Of a stretch of 64,000 bases of DNA, positions 1 through 9,058 are shown piece by piece. The DNA is from Bryopsis sp. KO-2023 (lineage: Eukaryota > Chlorophyta > Ulvophyceae > Bryopsidales > Bryopsidaceae). Numbering within the stretch: the stretch's first letter is position 1; each line of letters starts with the position of its first letter. The stretch lies in contig BSYQ01000001.1 of the NCBI GenBank assembly GCA_030272585.1, positions 9,067,001-9,131,000 on the forward strand, given 5' to 3'. The notes below the pieces were generated by a model. The model had not been told where the DNA came from and ran no database searches. It was given only the letters and a program-made list of their open reading frames with translations. The position numbers and the translations under genes are program-made.

Positions 1-249
1 AAGAACTCGGGATTCGTGGGATTGGTGTGTTCCCGCTTGTGTGTGTGTTTGTGTGTGTGTGTGTGTTAAGTGTTTGCCTGACGCAATCACTTCCCAACCC
101 AAGTGCTCTAGCAGCGTTCACAACCGCGCTAGCTAGAGAGTTGTCTAAACCAACAAACCCCACAAGTATACTTGCGTTAGCCAGCAAGTTATCACGAATC
201 CAATCAACACAGCCGACCACTATTGCGTCACCCACAAGCTTCACTATCA
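1..249 (-). repeat. LTR copy, truncated by window edge
   Basis: This is the same repeat as the LTRs at 13585-15816 and 43095-43532, in the opposite orientation and cut by the window start. It holds the (GT)n tract near 40-66 and the TGACGCA-type motifs shared by all copies. It ends at ...CTATCA (249), the complement of the TGATAG terminus of the other copies. The flank at 250 is a gag-like coding scrap, not a primer-binding site, so it is probably a solo LTR or an element end. An open frame through the GT tract reads like a signal peptide but is only the repeat. Confidence 0.75.
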
Positions 250-410
250 CTGATGGAGGCCGACCTTTGCCGACGTATGAGGACTTCTGTGAGGAGCTGA
301 AAAACCAGTTCGGAGAACCACATTTTTTGCGCCGCACACGGACAGAATGGGCGAATTTACGCCAAGGCGGATGTAGTCGGACTGGGGAACTTAGGTGTAT
401 GACCGACTAG
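250..410 (+). pseudogene. Gag-domain fragment of a Ty3/gypsy element
   Basis: The frame that continues out of the LTR into 250-410 reads a segment with the pattern of a retrotransposon Gag capsid-like domain: a T-Y-x-x-F-C-x-x-L-x-x-x-F-G stretch followed by a basic segment and W-x-x-L-R-Q. Only about 50 codons remain before a stop at 408-410. There is no start codon of its own. It is a relic that the adjacent LTR inserted next to or into. The assignment rests on a short pattern match. Confidence 0.35.
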
Positions 411-709
411 GTGAACCCGGATGTGGGTATTTCTACTGGAACTGTGTATTTTTGGGAGGCCGATTTTTGACTTGACAACAACGTTGTAAGAAACTTGACC
501 TCCACTCACTGACTCACACCACCAAACCTCGCGCCCAGAACGACCCGTCACAATGGTTTCGGAGCAGGCACCTCACACGAGGTAGCGATCACTGGGAAGG
601 AAACGGGTCGAGGGGCACGTCAAAGTCTTTCCTCGGAACAGGAACTATGACGACAAGACAATACAAACAAAAAGCGCAGTCAGGTGACGCGCGATCTGGA
701 TCAGCAAAG
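411..709 (+). repeat. LTR end with primer-binding site (remnant)
   Basis: No gene is visible here. At 554-565 lies TGGTTTCGGAGC, the same primer-binding-site core found after the LTRs at 2136, 12046 (minus) and 43092 (minus). It follows ...CGTCACA, a plausible LTR end, so about 411-552 may be LTR and 553-700 the start of a leader, cut off where element E begins. The matching second LTR is not in the window. Confidence 0.45.
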
Positions 710-936
710 GAAAGTTACAATAGTCCCAATACAAGCCCTTTAAGTACTCGAATCCAATAGGAACTATGCGCCAGCTAGATGAAGTTCCACTGTGAACTGC
801 ACCTAGAAGGAAACTGACACACTGTGAACTCTTTCTACACGTGTTGGAACTCCTGCTGGCGCCCTGGAGCTACCCAGAAGCCAACCACGTGTCCCCATAA
901 CGTTCCTAATCAAGCATACAAAAGTGACACGTAACA
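710..936 (-). repeat. 3' LTR of element E
   Basis: This 227-bp stretch repeats at 12079-12305 with one visible difference (C/T in the CATAYAAAAG box near 918). Read on the minus strand it starts TGTTACGTG, directly after a polypurine tract, as an LTR should. The distal end past 710 no longer matches the other copy. Confidence 0.75.
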
Positions 937-948
937 ATTCCCTTCTCT
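937..948 (-). other. Polypurine tract of element E
   Basis: On the minus strand this reads AGAGAAGGGAAT immediately before the TGTTACG start of the LTR. That is the expected place and composition of a plus-strand priming site for reverse transcription, and it fixes the orientation of E. Confidence 0.6.
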
Positions 949-1739
949 TATAGAAATTTGTCCTCAAATTTCTAAGGCTTCCTGCCAATCCTTTCACCAA
1001 AATATAATAAAACCATCACTTTTCTTTCACAACCACTCTACTCTCTCTCTCATAGTTCAAACCAAATCAAGGAAACAATCGAACAAGAGAAATATTACCA
1101 GTTAGAAAAAACCATAGAAAACCATGAAAAACCACTCAGTTACAGGCCTTCTTTTTGATCAGGTCCCGCCGTAGGACCTACCAAGTCGGTTCTCATCATC
1201 CTCCACTCAATTCACATAGTAACAGGGATCCGTGGTTCCGACTATACACCGTAGCATGTCACCAAACCTTCCATCCCTTCGTAGCACTGTATGATAACCA
1301 ACCCACTCAATCTCTCCTTGGGATTCCGTTGCACTTGTAGTGCTTACCACTTCTCTCTTTAGGTTCATTCCTTGCACGTATCTCTCACAGATCAAAACAA
1401 TCAAAACTTCGCATGTTCGTCCCGGCTTATTTATCCATCGTCGCCCCAGGTCCACGACTACAACAATATCAAACAACCACTCGTCTTACTGCGCTTCTCG
1501 CGTCTTACTGCGTCAAATACAACCAACCGTCTTCGCACATACGGCTTCTTCCCGATTTCTTTAATGTCGCTCTAGGCCCACGACCACAATAACATCAAAC
1601 ATCCAAACAACCAAACAACCAAACAACCAAAACAACCAATAATGTTTCGCCTCACTGCACTACACAGCATGCGCACACACTGTACCATACACTGCTCTTT
1701 TCCCAATTTCTTTTCTTCTGTTGTCCAAAGCCCACGACA
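949..1739 (-). other. Internal region of element E, left part
   Basis: AT-rich sequence with short direct repeats (for example several AACCAAACAACC units near 1600-1635). The open frames here are under 90 codons, overlap on both strands and show no recognisable domain. I see no gene. Confidence 0.5.
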
Positions 1740-1744
1740 CAAAC

Positions 1745-2133
1745 TGATACGAACGTCCGTCGTATGACACGCGGTTCGGCCCACTCACCCAACACGTGGT
1801 TCGGCCTGACAGTAGTCGGACCGAACCAGCTCACCATCATCATAGCCACACATTAAGGGAGAGGGCCAGGCCGCCTCTGAGGTGGCAACCCTCAGTTCGG
1901 CCTGGAGCCTCACATTCAGCTTAGGGTCCATTAGGACACGGCCAAGGGGCCATTAGGACGCTGAGTTGGATGAAAGGGTTGGACAGGCTGTCGGCCCGGC
2001 CGAATACTTATTCGGCCCGGACCACAGCCTTATTGTAACTTGGACACATTGTAAAGTTCCTTGTTTTGAAGTGTATTCCGTGCTCTAGACGTAAGTCCAC
2101 TCGACTAGTCTATTTGTTCCAACGTTTGTATCA
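1745..2133 (+). repeat. 5' LTR of element A
   Basis: 389 bp, TGATAC...GTATCA, identical to 11305-11693. It carries a repeated TTCGGCC-type word. No canonical TATAAA is seen; a run near 2033-2060 (ATTGTAACTTGG...) lies where transcription could start, but I cannot place the U3/R/U5 borders. Confidence 0.95.
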
Positions 2134-2135
2134 AC

Positions 2136-2151
2136 TGGTTTCGGAGCCGAA
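2136..2151 (+). other. Primer-binding site of element A
   Basis: TGGTTTCGGAGCCGAA starts two bases after the LTR. It would pair with the 3' end of a tRNA ending ...GGCTCCGAAACCA. The first twelve bases recur at three other LTR borders in this window, so several families share this primer. Confidence 0.8.
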
Positions 2152-2178
2152 GCCGGAACCAAGACCCATACCACCCGT

Positions 2179-2658
2179 ATGTCGAACAGCCACCCTACCT
2201 CGCCCCAGTCCTCCGCCGGCACACACGAACACCCGACCTTCCGTTATCTCTCGGTGCCAGAGGAGCTGGTCGCACCGCATTGGAGAAGATTTTATATCGA
2301 CCAATTGGCCTTTTGTTACGGAGGACCAAGCGTGATCGAAGGCGTACCCCCTGGACTTGAGGGACCACCTATTCGAAGGCCGAGCCCCGTACCACCACCT
2401 ACCGGGCCGAACGACAACGACGACACAGAAAGTGTCGGAAGCTGTGACTCCTGCTTCACAGAGGAGGAAAGAAACGACCCGGAGTTTCTGCGTTTCTACG
2501 CTGAAGTCCAAGAGCACCTACGCAACCGGCGGGCAAACTCGGCCGAGGAACCTCTTCGCAATCGGGACCCACGGCTCGCACACGGAGTCCAACCATGGAC
2601 CTCATACCGTACGAGCCAGCCGAAGCCATCGCCTATCCCGACGGAGTGGAGGAGATGA
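2179..2658 (+). CDS. ORF0: small acidic protein upstream of gag
   Basis: A 159-codon frame in the leader of element A, starting 45 bases after the LTR and overlapping the start of gag by 64 bases in another frame. The protein is proline-rich at both ends with an acidic, serine-rich middle (a D/E-rich stretch with two Cys separated by two residues) and no domain I recognise. It could be a real leader protein, an upstream ORF that controls gag translation, or the N-terminal part of Gag reached by frameshift. Nothing like it is seen in front of gag in element B, whose leader is only about 140 bases. Codon use resembles gag (GC-rich third positions). Confidence 0.4.
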   Translation: MSNSHPTSPQSSAGTHEHPTFRYLSVPEELVAPHWRRFYIDQLAFCYGGPSVIEGVPPGLEGPPIRRPSPVPPPTGPNDNDDTESVGSCDSCFTEEERNDPEFLRFYAEVQEHLRNRRANSAEEPLRNRDPRLAHGVQPWTSYRTSQPKPSPIPTEWRR

Positions 2659-4856
2659 GCGCTGGGGACAGCATGAGCCTGGGGACCGAAGAAGATCCCC
2701 CTCCGGTGCAAGGCGTATTTGTGCAAAACAATATCCAGCACAACGTCCAGAACGTGCACCACGTGGAGGTGAACCAAGACGAGACCTCTATCACCGTAGC
2801 CCAGCTGGCGGCCAACACCGAAGAATGGGCGGGACGTACTCAGGCCGAGCTGTACCAAGCACTCAACGAAGTGCGAGGAGAACTCCATCATACCCGCGAA
2901 GAAGCCGAAGCTCGACAATGGCACGTGGCCAACGAGCAGGCCGAAGCCATGAACACGGCCCTCGAGAACCAGAGAGCCGAATTGGAGGACCATCACTGGG
3001 AGGACCGCGTTCGGTTGGAAGAGGAGTTCATCCGACGGCTCGAGCACCTCAAAGCCGAGAACGGGCATCTCGTGGCCGAAATGGAAGAACGTATGTACCT
3101 GGCCCAAGAACGTGCGGCCGCCAAGGCAGCTCAAGATTTCCAAGACCTTGGAGCCCGGACCGAAAGGCTCACGTTGCAAGTGGCAGACCAGCGGGCCGCT
3201 GTCGAGACGCTCGGGGTCGAAACAAAGTGTCTACGGGAAGACTACCCATCCGTGGACGAGCTCGTGAAGTTATGGTCCAAGCAAGTTCCAGCGCAGCCCC
3301 AAGTCATTCCTGTGTACATGGCCGGAGCCGGAACCCAAACTGTGACCCAAACGACACAAGCGCCACCCGGACCACCCCCGTCTTCCAGTTTTCAAGACGC
3401 GCCCCTTGTTTCTCCCATCATCAGCAACGCACCCGCGGTACCTATTCTTGCGCCACCCAGTGGAGTGCCCAACCAACGGCGAGCCGGACCACCACCAGGA
3501 CCTGTCATTCGAGAGCCCGGTTCTGCACCAACGGGCGGGCCGAGGCCGAGCCGAAGAGACCCAGCGGCCGCCGCAAGGCCACCCAGCGGCCAGAACCAAG
3601 CCACCAATCCTACACCGCCATCCGGCCAAGGACCTCCCATAGCACCACGTCAAGAACCACCCCCTGGACCCAGTCAACCACAGGGAGTTGGAGCTGTCGG
3701 ATTCAATTCGGGAACGGACCCGTTTGCGGGCCTGGGTTCCTATGCCTCAGTTGGACAGCAGGACCCCAACTCCGGATTCCGAGACGCTCCAAGAAGACGG
3801 CGGCCAGGAGGAGGAGGCGGGGACGATGGTGATGGAGGTGGTGGGCCGAATGGACCAGGAGGATCCGGTGGGCCGAATGGACCTGGTGGGCCGAATGGAC
3901 CGGGAGGAGGAGGACCAAATGGACCTGGCGGCGGGCCGAACGGACCTGGAGGTCCCGGAGGACCTGGCGGACCGGGAGGACCATTTGGACCACAATTACC
4001 CGGAGGGCCACCAGCAGCCGGAGGCAACGGATTGAGACAAGTCAAGATACCAATGCCACGAGCTTTCAACGGCACCGCGAATGTCACGGACTGGCTGATG
4101 CGCATGGGCCGATGGTTTCGCGCCCAGGCCATTCCAGAAGAGCTATGGCTTCAGGTCATCTGTGCCAACACAGAGGGCCCTGCAGCCGAATGGATGAATT
4201 TGACCGAGCTCAAAGTAATGGAGGGCCGAAGACAGCCATTTGCCGACTGGCGCTCGTGGGCCGAGGAGGCTCGAAAACTGTTCCAGCCGACGACAACCTC
4301 TGAACACGCCCGAGTCGAGTTACGAACCCTGAGGCAGACGACCTCAGTGAAGGACTACATCAAGCGCTACAACAGCGTTTGTTTCAGGATCCCGGATATG
4401 AGTGAAGCGGAGGCATATAGCGCATTCACCGCAGGCTTGCGTGAACCGATCCGAAGTCAAGTGGTTGGCTTCATTCGTGACGACGTGCAAGCCGCTATCG
4501 AAATGGCCGAACGGCTCGATGGTATCCGTGGACTTCATAACTCGAGTGGAGGCCGGGGTGGAGGAGGTCATCAGCGTTGGAATCGAAGATCAAGAGTTAA
4601 CAGTATTGGCGACAAAGCCGGAGATGATCGTCTCAACTACGTTGGTGGAAACCGCGGCCGGGGAGGTTCAAGCCGAGGCCGAGGCCGAGGCCGTGGCCGC
4701 AGTGGGGGAAGATTTGGAGGACGAGGAGGAGGAGGCCGATCTACCACACCAAGTGGAAGAGGAGGCCGGGGTGGAATATCATGCTACTTATGCGGAGGAG
4801 ACCATGGGATCAGAAATTGTCCCAAGCTCTCGGCCGCAAAGCGTTCGATAAACTGA
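2595..4856 (+). CDS. gag: Gag polyprotein of element A
   Basis: 753 codons. It builds the virus-like particle and binds the element RNA. Residues about 25-45 contain a Q/N/H-rich motif (VQN-x-H-N-V) also present near the start of element B Gag. Residues about 75-220 are heptad-rich, charged and coiled-coil-like. A Pro/Gln-rich stretch and Gly-Pro repeats (GPGG/PNGPGG, about 405-475) lead to the capsid-like Gag domain at about 485-645 (starts PRAFNG, then W..W pattern). An RGG-rich tail ends in one zinc knuckle, C730-x2-C733-x3-H737-x4-C742. The usual knuckle has x4 before His; here I count x3. The long N-terminal coiled coil is unusual for Ty3 Gag. The stop lies inside the pol frame, which is -1 relative to gag. 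Confidence 0.92.
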   Translation: MDLIPYEPAEAIAYPDGVEEMSAGDSMSLGTEEDPPPVQGVFVQNNIQHNVQNVHHVEVNQDETSITVAQLAANTEEWAGRTQAELYQALNEVRGELHHTREEAEARQWHVANEQAEAMNTALENQRAELEDHHWEDRVRLEEEFIRRLEHLKAENGHLVAEMEERMYLAQERAAAKAAQDFQDLGARTERLTLQVADQRAAVETLGVETKCLREDYPSVDELVKLWSKQVPAQPQVIPVYMAGAGTQTVTQTTQAPPGPPPSSSFQDAPLVSPIISNAPAVPILAPPSGVPNQRRAGPPPGPVIREPGSAPTGGPRPSRRDPAAAARPPSGQNQATNPTPPSGQGPPIAPRQEPPPGPSQPQGVGAVGFNSGTDPFAGLGSYASVGQQDPNSGFRDAPRRRRPGGGGGDDGDGGGGPNGPGGSGGPNGPGGPNGPGGGGPNGPGGGPNGPGGPGGPGGPGGPFGPQLPGGPPAAGGNGLRQVKIPMPRAFNGTANVTDWLMRMGRWFRAQAIPEELWLQVICANTEGPAAEWMNLTELKVMEGRRQPFADWRSWAEEARKLFQPTTTSEHARVELRTLRQTTSVKDYIKRYNSVCFRIPDMSEAEAYSAFTAGLREPIRSQVVGFIRDDVQAAIEMAERLDGIRGLHNSSGGRGGGGHQRWNRRSRVNSIGDKAGDDRLNYVGGNRGRGGSSRGRGRGRGRSGGRFGGRGGGGRSTTPSGRGGRGGISCYLCGGDHGIRNCPKLSAAKRSIN

Positions 4857-7800
4857 AGGTCCGGGGCGCGAGGCCACCTACCCTGGACACAAATGCGGGT
4901 GGTATCAGGGCCGAGGTTCCGGAAGATTTTGGGGAGGGGCAAGCAGATGGAGTAGAAGATAGAAAAATAGCCAAGAGCGTTACTTGGCAGGATAAGGCGG
5001 AAGAGCATGTAAAACGGATAAACACCAGCTCCAGCTCGCATAGTTCCGAAACTGCAGCGCGAGCCGAGTCCCTTGGAACAGGACTCAGTAAGGGAGCCGA
5101 TGGTACTGGCCATACACGGCCCGGGGTATCATCTAGGGAACCACCACCTACTGTACAGCTCGGCCCGCAAGGCAACCGAGAGGTGGAGGATTCCAATCAA
5201 GTGCCGGGGGCACTAAGTCGAGCCGACTCTGCAGTGGCCGACAATTTTTCTTTTATAGCTCGGACAGGCAACACCTGTTCGAAGGGGCGTTTCACTGGCT
5301 TCGAAATAGCCATTCAAGTGGGGAACAAGCCGGTGACAGCATATGTGGATAGCGGGAGCTGGGAAAACTATGTCTCCACCGAGACACAAACCCGGCTGGG
5401 ATTGGAGGCGATTGGGCAGCGCCGCACCCTGGTCATGGCGGATGGTTCCAAGGGCGAAACCCAGGGCCGAGCCGAGAATGTCCGATTTCGTTCCGGCCAA
5501 GCCACATTTGTTTCGGACTTCCATATCTTCCCGGATATGGCGTACGAAATGATACTGGGCATTCCGTGGCTCGTAGCCGAGAATCCGGATCTTTGCTTCC
5601 GGACAAGGACGATCACGGTTCAGCGGGGAAGGACAAGTATTTCCCTTCCTCTGGCTCTAACGGACAAACCACGGCCCACGGAGACGATGAACGTGGGTGA
5701 CATGGAACAAACATCCGCGGCCAAGCTCATGAAGGATGCGCGTGCGGGACAAGCGGAAGTGTTAATGGTAGTGGTCACTGAGGCCGGAACCGAACCAGCG
5801 GATGAACATACGAAGGATGATATCAGCAAGCTAGTTCGGCCGGAACTCTCAAAAGCGATTACACGGCTCTTGACCGATTACAAGCGAGTATTCGCGTCCG
5901 ACCTGCCCAAAGGACCACCACCGGTCAGGAACGGACACGAATTCGAGATCGAGTTGGAGGAAGGAACGAAGCCGATCTTTCGGCCCATGTACAAGCTTTC
6001 TCCCGCCGAACTCGCTGAGGTCCGAAAACAACTCGATTATATGTTGGATCGAGAATTGATTCGGCCTTCCAAGAGCCCGTGGGGTGCCCCCATTCTCTTC
6101 GCTAACAAGAAGGATGGCGGACTCCGCTTTTGTATTGACTACCGTTGGATCAACCAGCGGACAGTCAAAAATCGCTACCCACTTCCCTTGCCCGAGGAGC
6201 TTTTGGACCGCCTCCAGGGAGCCAAGGTTTTTACCCGGCTGGATTTGCGATCGGGGTACTGGCAGATGCCGATCCGGGCCGAGGATCAGGAGAAGACCGC
6301 CTTTCGGACCCGGTATGGGCACTATGAGTACAAGGTAGTGCCCTTCGGCCTGACCAACGCGCCACCCCAGTTCATGGCGATGGTGAACGACCTCTTCCGG
6401 GATTTCCACGACAAGTTTCTTGTGGTCTTCCTGGATGACATCATCGTGTATAGCAAGACGGAGGAGGAACACGCGGAGCACCTTCGGCTCGTGCTGGATA
6501 AGCTGGCCGAGCACAAGCTTTATGCGAAGGCGTCCAAATGTTCCATCGCCGTTAAGGAACTGGATTTCGTGGGGCATTGGATTTCGGCCGACGGTATCTC
6601 TCCACATCGCAGCAAGACCCAAGCCATCCAGGATTGGAAGCCGCTCCAGTCGGTGCCCGAGGTCAGGAGTTTCCTCGGCATGGTGTCCTACTACCGACGG
6701 TTTATTCGGGAATTCTCCCGGATCGCAGCTCCTATTCAGAAGCTCGTCAAGAAGGACCAAGCCTGGGAATGGGGTTCGGCCCAAGCCGAAGCCTTTCAAG
6801 CGCTCAAGGACCGACTCACATCGGCCCCAGTTCTCTTGATTCCTGACCCGGCCAAGCCGTATGTGGTGGCGACGGATGCCTCGGACTTCGCGTTGGGAGC
6901 TACCCTGATGCAAGGCAGCAAAGAGGAGGGCTACCAGCCCGTAGCTTTTCTAAGTCGTTCCCTCAACTCGGCCGAGCAGAAGTATTCGGCCTACGAACGG
7001 GAGCTTCTGGGGATCTCCTACGCTCTCGCTCAGTGGAGGCACTACCTGGAGGGTGCCCCAGGCGGCACCACCGTCTACACCGACCACCTCCCAGCGACCC
7101 ACTTTTTGCAGCAACGTGTGCTGTCCCGGACTCAAACACGTTGGTTGAAGGCTGGCTCTTTCCAGTCCATCAAGCCGAAGATTTTATACCTTCCGGGCCG
7201 TGCTAACTTCGTGGCCGATGCGCTTTCACGCAAGCCACAGTTACGGCTCAATGCGATTTTGGGGGCCAAAATCTCGCCCGGGGAGGCACAAGACTGGCAA
7301 GCCGCCATTAAGGAGGACCCTATTCTTCGACCAATCGTGACCCAACTCGACAATGGACAAGCAGTTCAGGGGTACACCCTGACCCCAGATGGGCTGCTCA
7401 TGTATCAAGCCAAAGACATTGGAGCCGAGCCGAAAATTGTTGTGCCGGTTTCTAAACGCCAGGTGGTATTGCACGACCACCACGATGTGCCGATGGCGGG
7501 ACATCCAGGGAAAGCTCGGACAGCCGAGCTTGTGAGCCGAAGACATTGGTGGAGAGGCTGGCGCCGAGCCGTGAACCACTATGTCGAATCGTGCCCCACT
7601 TGCCAGATGATGAAGACCGAGAATTCCAAGCAGAAAGGGTTGCTACACCCTCTGCCAGTTCCGGCCTACAAGTGGGAGCAGCTGACGACCGACCTCGTTA
7701 CTGACTTACCGAAGTCTAACGGGTACACGGCCGTGGCTGTCTTTGTGGATCGGCTCACGAAGATGTGCAAGTTCGTCCCGTGCACCAAGGAGGTTTCGGC

Positions 7801-8740
7801 GAAAGGATATGCCGAGCTCTTTCTCTCCAAAGTATTCCCCACCTCAGGGATACCGGAAGTTATCGTGTCTGATCGAGACCCAAGATTTACGAGCCAGTTC
7901 TACAAGGAGTTGTTTCGGCTCGTGGGCACCGATCTAAGGATGTCGACCGCTCACCATCCGCAATCTGATGGACAGAGCGAAGTAACAATCCGAACACTGG
8001 AGAACTTCCTTCGGCCCTACATTGAAGCAAGGCCGGAGACATGGAGCGAATACCTCAGCACGGCCGAATTTGCTGCAAACAATTCGGTCAACGCCAGCAC
8101 CAAATACACCCCTTTCTACCTGATGTATGGGCAACACCCAAGAGGCCTGGAGGCCGACCGGCCGAGTACCAACGTGGAGGCGGCCGAGGCCATGGTGAGC
8201 CGAATGAACCGAGACCTGGAGGAGGCCAAAGCAAACTACGCTTCGGCCCAGGAGACCATGTGTGAGAGCGCCAACAAAAAGAGGCGACATGTGGAATTCG
8301 CAGTGGGACAAGAGGTTTGCCTCCGAAGTGCCCACCTCCCTCTGGCCGTAACCAAGCACATTCCGGCCAAGGTCAGGCGAAGGTTCATCGGGCCGTTCAA
8401 GGTTGAGGCCGTAATATCACCAGTGGCCTATAGGCTCGACCTCCCACCAGGCTGGAGGCTTCACCCTACATTCCACGTCTCCAAGCTCAAAGAATACAAG
8501 CGGTCCGAGGAGTTCGTGCGTGATGCACCTCCCGGCCCGGCTCTTATCGACGAGCTGGATGGAGAGGAGGAATATGAAGTGGAGGCTATCGTCAGGGAGA
8601 AGGGAAAAGGAAGAGCAAAACGCTATTTGGTTTGCTGGAAAGGATACCAACCCCATGAGGCAACATGGGAGCCGAAGGAGAGTCTGACACATTGTTCAGA
8701 TCTGCTGGCCGAGTTCGTTGCACGAACGGGCCGAGCATGA
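4781..8740 (+). CDS. pol: Pol polyprotein of element A (PR-RT-RH-IN-chromo)
   Basis: 1,319 codons counted from the first ATG in this frame, overlapping gag by 76 bases in the -1 frame; the frame is already open upstream. I found no standard slippery heptamer in the overlap, so how ribosomes reach it is unclear. Order: aspartic protease with D190-S-G; reverse transcriptase with FLDD (D552, D553); RNase H (D699 in ATDAS, then YERE and TDH); integrase with an HHCC zinc finger (H...GHPG...CPTC) and catalytic D971, D1031 and E1067, exactly 35 residues apart for the last pair; a chromodomain at about 1262-1313 (EYEVEAI...YLVCWKGY...TWEP). The chromodomain makes this a chromovirus; in that family it steers integration toward marked chromatin. 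No break is seen. Confidence 0.96.
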   Translation: MLLMRRRPWDQKLSQALGRKAFDKLKVRGARPPTLDTNAGGIRAEVPEDFGEGQADGVEDRKIAKSVTWQDKAEEHVKRINTSSSSHSSETAARAESLGTGLSKGADGTGHTRPGVSSREPPPTVQLGPQGNREVEDSNQVPGALSRADSAVADNFSFIARTGNTCSKGRFTGFEIAIQVGNKPVTAYVDSGSWENYVSTETQTRLGLEAIGQRRTLVMADGSKGETQGRAENVRFRSGQATFVSDFHIFPDMAYEMILGIPWLVAENPDLCFRTRTITVQRGRTSISLPLALTDKPRPTETMNVGDMEQTSAAKLMKDARAGQAEVLMVVVTEAGTEPADEHTKDDISKLVRPELSKAITRLLTDYKRVFASDLPKGPPPVRNGHEFEIELEEGTKPIFRPMYKLSPAELAEVRKQLDYMLDRELIRPSKSPWGAPILFANKKDGGLRFCIDYRWINQRTVKNRYPLPLPEELLDRLQGAKVFTRLDLRSGYWQMPIRAEDQEKTAFRTRYGHYEYKVVPFGLTNAPPQFMAMVNDLFRDFHDKFLVVFLDDIIVYSKTEEEHAEHLRLVLDKLAEHKLYAKASKCSIAVKELDFVGHWISADGISPHRSKTQAIQDWKPLQSVPEVRSFLGMVSYYRRFIREFSRIAAPIQKLVKKDQAWEWGSAQAEAFQALKDRLTSAPVLLIPDPAKPYVVATDASDFALGATLMQGSKEEGYQPVAFLSRSLNSAEQKYSAYERELLGISYALAQWRHYLEGAPGGTTVYTDHLPATHFLQQRVLSRTQTRWLKAGSFQSIKPKILYLPGRANFVADALSRKPQLRLNAILGAKISPGEAQDWQAAIKEDPILRPIVTQLDNGQAVQGYTLTPDGLLMYQAKDIGAEPKIVVPVSKRQVVLHDHHDVPMAGHPGKARTAELVSRRHWWRGWRRAVNHYVESCPTCQMMKTENSKQKGLLHPLPVPAYKWEQLTTDLVTDLPKSNGYTAVAVFVDRLTKMCKFVPCTKEVSAKGYAELFLSKVFPTSGIPEVIVSDRDPRFTSQFYKELFRLVGTDLRMSTAHHPQSDGQSEVTIRTLENFLRPYIEARPETWSEYLSTAEFAANNSVNASTKYTPFYLMYGQHPRGLEADRPSTNVEAAEAMVSRMNRDLEEAKANYASAQETMCESANKKRRHVEFAVGQEVCLRSAHLPLAVTKHIPAKVRRRFIGPFKVEAVISPVAYRLDLPPGWRLHPTFHVSKLKEYKRSEEFVRDAPPGPALIDELDGEEEYEVEAIVREKGKGRAKRYLVCWKGYQPHEATWEPKESLTHCSDLLAEFVARTGRA

Positions 8741-9058
8741 CTGGAGGAAGCTTCTGATGCAACTGACGAGGGTGATGGGGGAGTTGGAAGTCATGATGAC
8801 GAACTGATGAGGTCAACCTCGGCCGGAATGGGACGGTACCTCAAACGAGGCGGTACCTCGGAAGTTCGGAGGGAATTCCCATCCCTCGTCACATCAGAGT
8901 GTACCTTTCAGTTGCGCAACGTGTCTGACCGGTACCTCATCGGCGAATTTAAAGAGAAGTAACGAAGGCGCTACAGAAAGCCTTTGTCGATTTCAGTCAG
9001 TAAGAAAAAGGAGAGAGAGCCCACACGGCCGAAAAGAAAAGGAAAGAAAGGGGAAGCC
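8741..9058 (+). other. Spacer between pol and ORF3 of element A
   Basis: 318 bases without a long frame. It contains AATTTAAAG (about 8946-8954) that could serve as a TATA-like box, and TTTCAG at about 8991-8996 that would serve as a splice acceptor. Either could allow ORF3 to be made from its own or a spliced mRNA. Both are weak sequence hints. Confidence 0.3.

Noticed and set aside
27..410. Frame with a hydrophobic V/C-rich start resembling a signal peptide (also at 15383-15664 and 42991-43317)
   Set aside because: The hydrophobic part is the (GT)n tract of the LTR.
2357..3832. 491-codon frame overlapping gag of A, rich in R, S, T and P
   Set aside because: It is the +2 frame of GC-rich gag; no domain, and gag is clearly the real frame.
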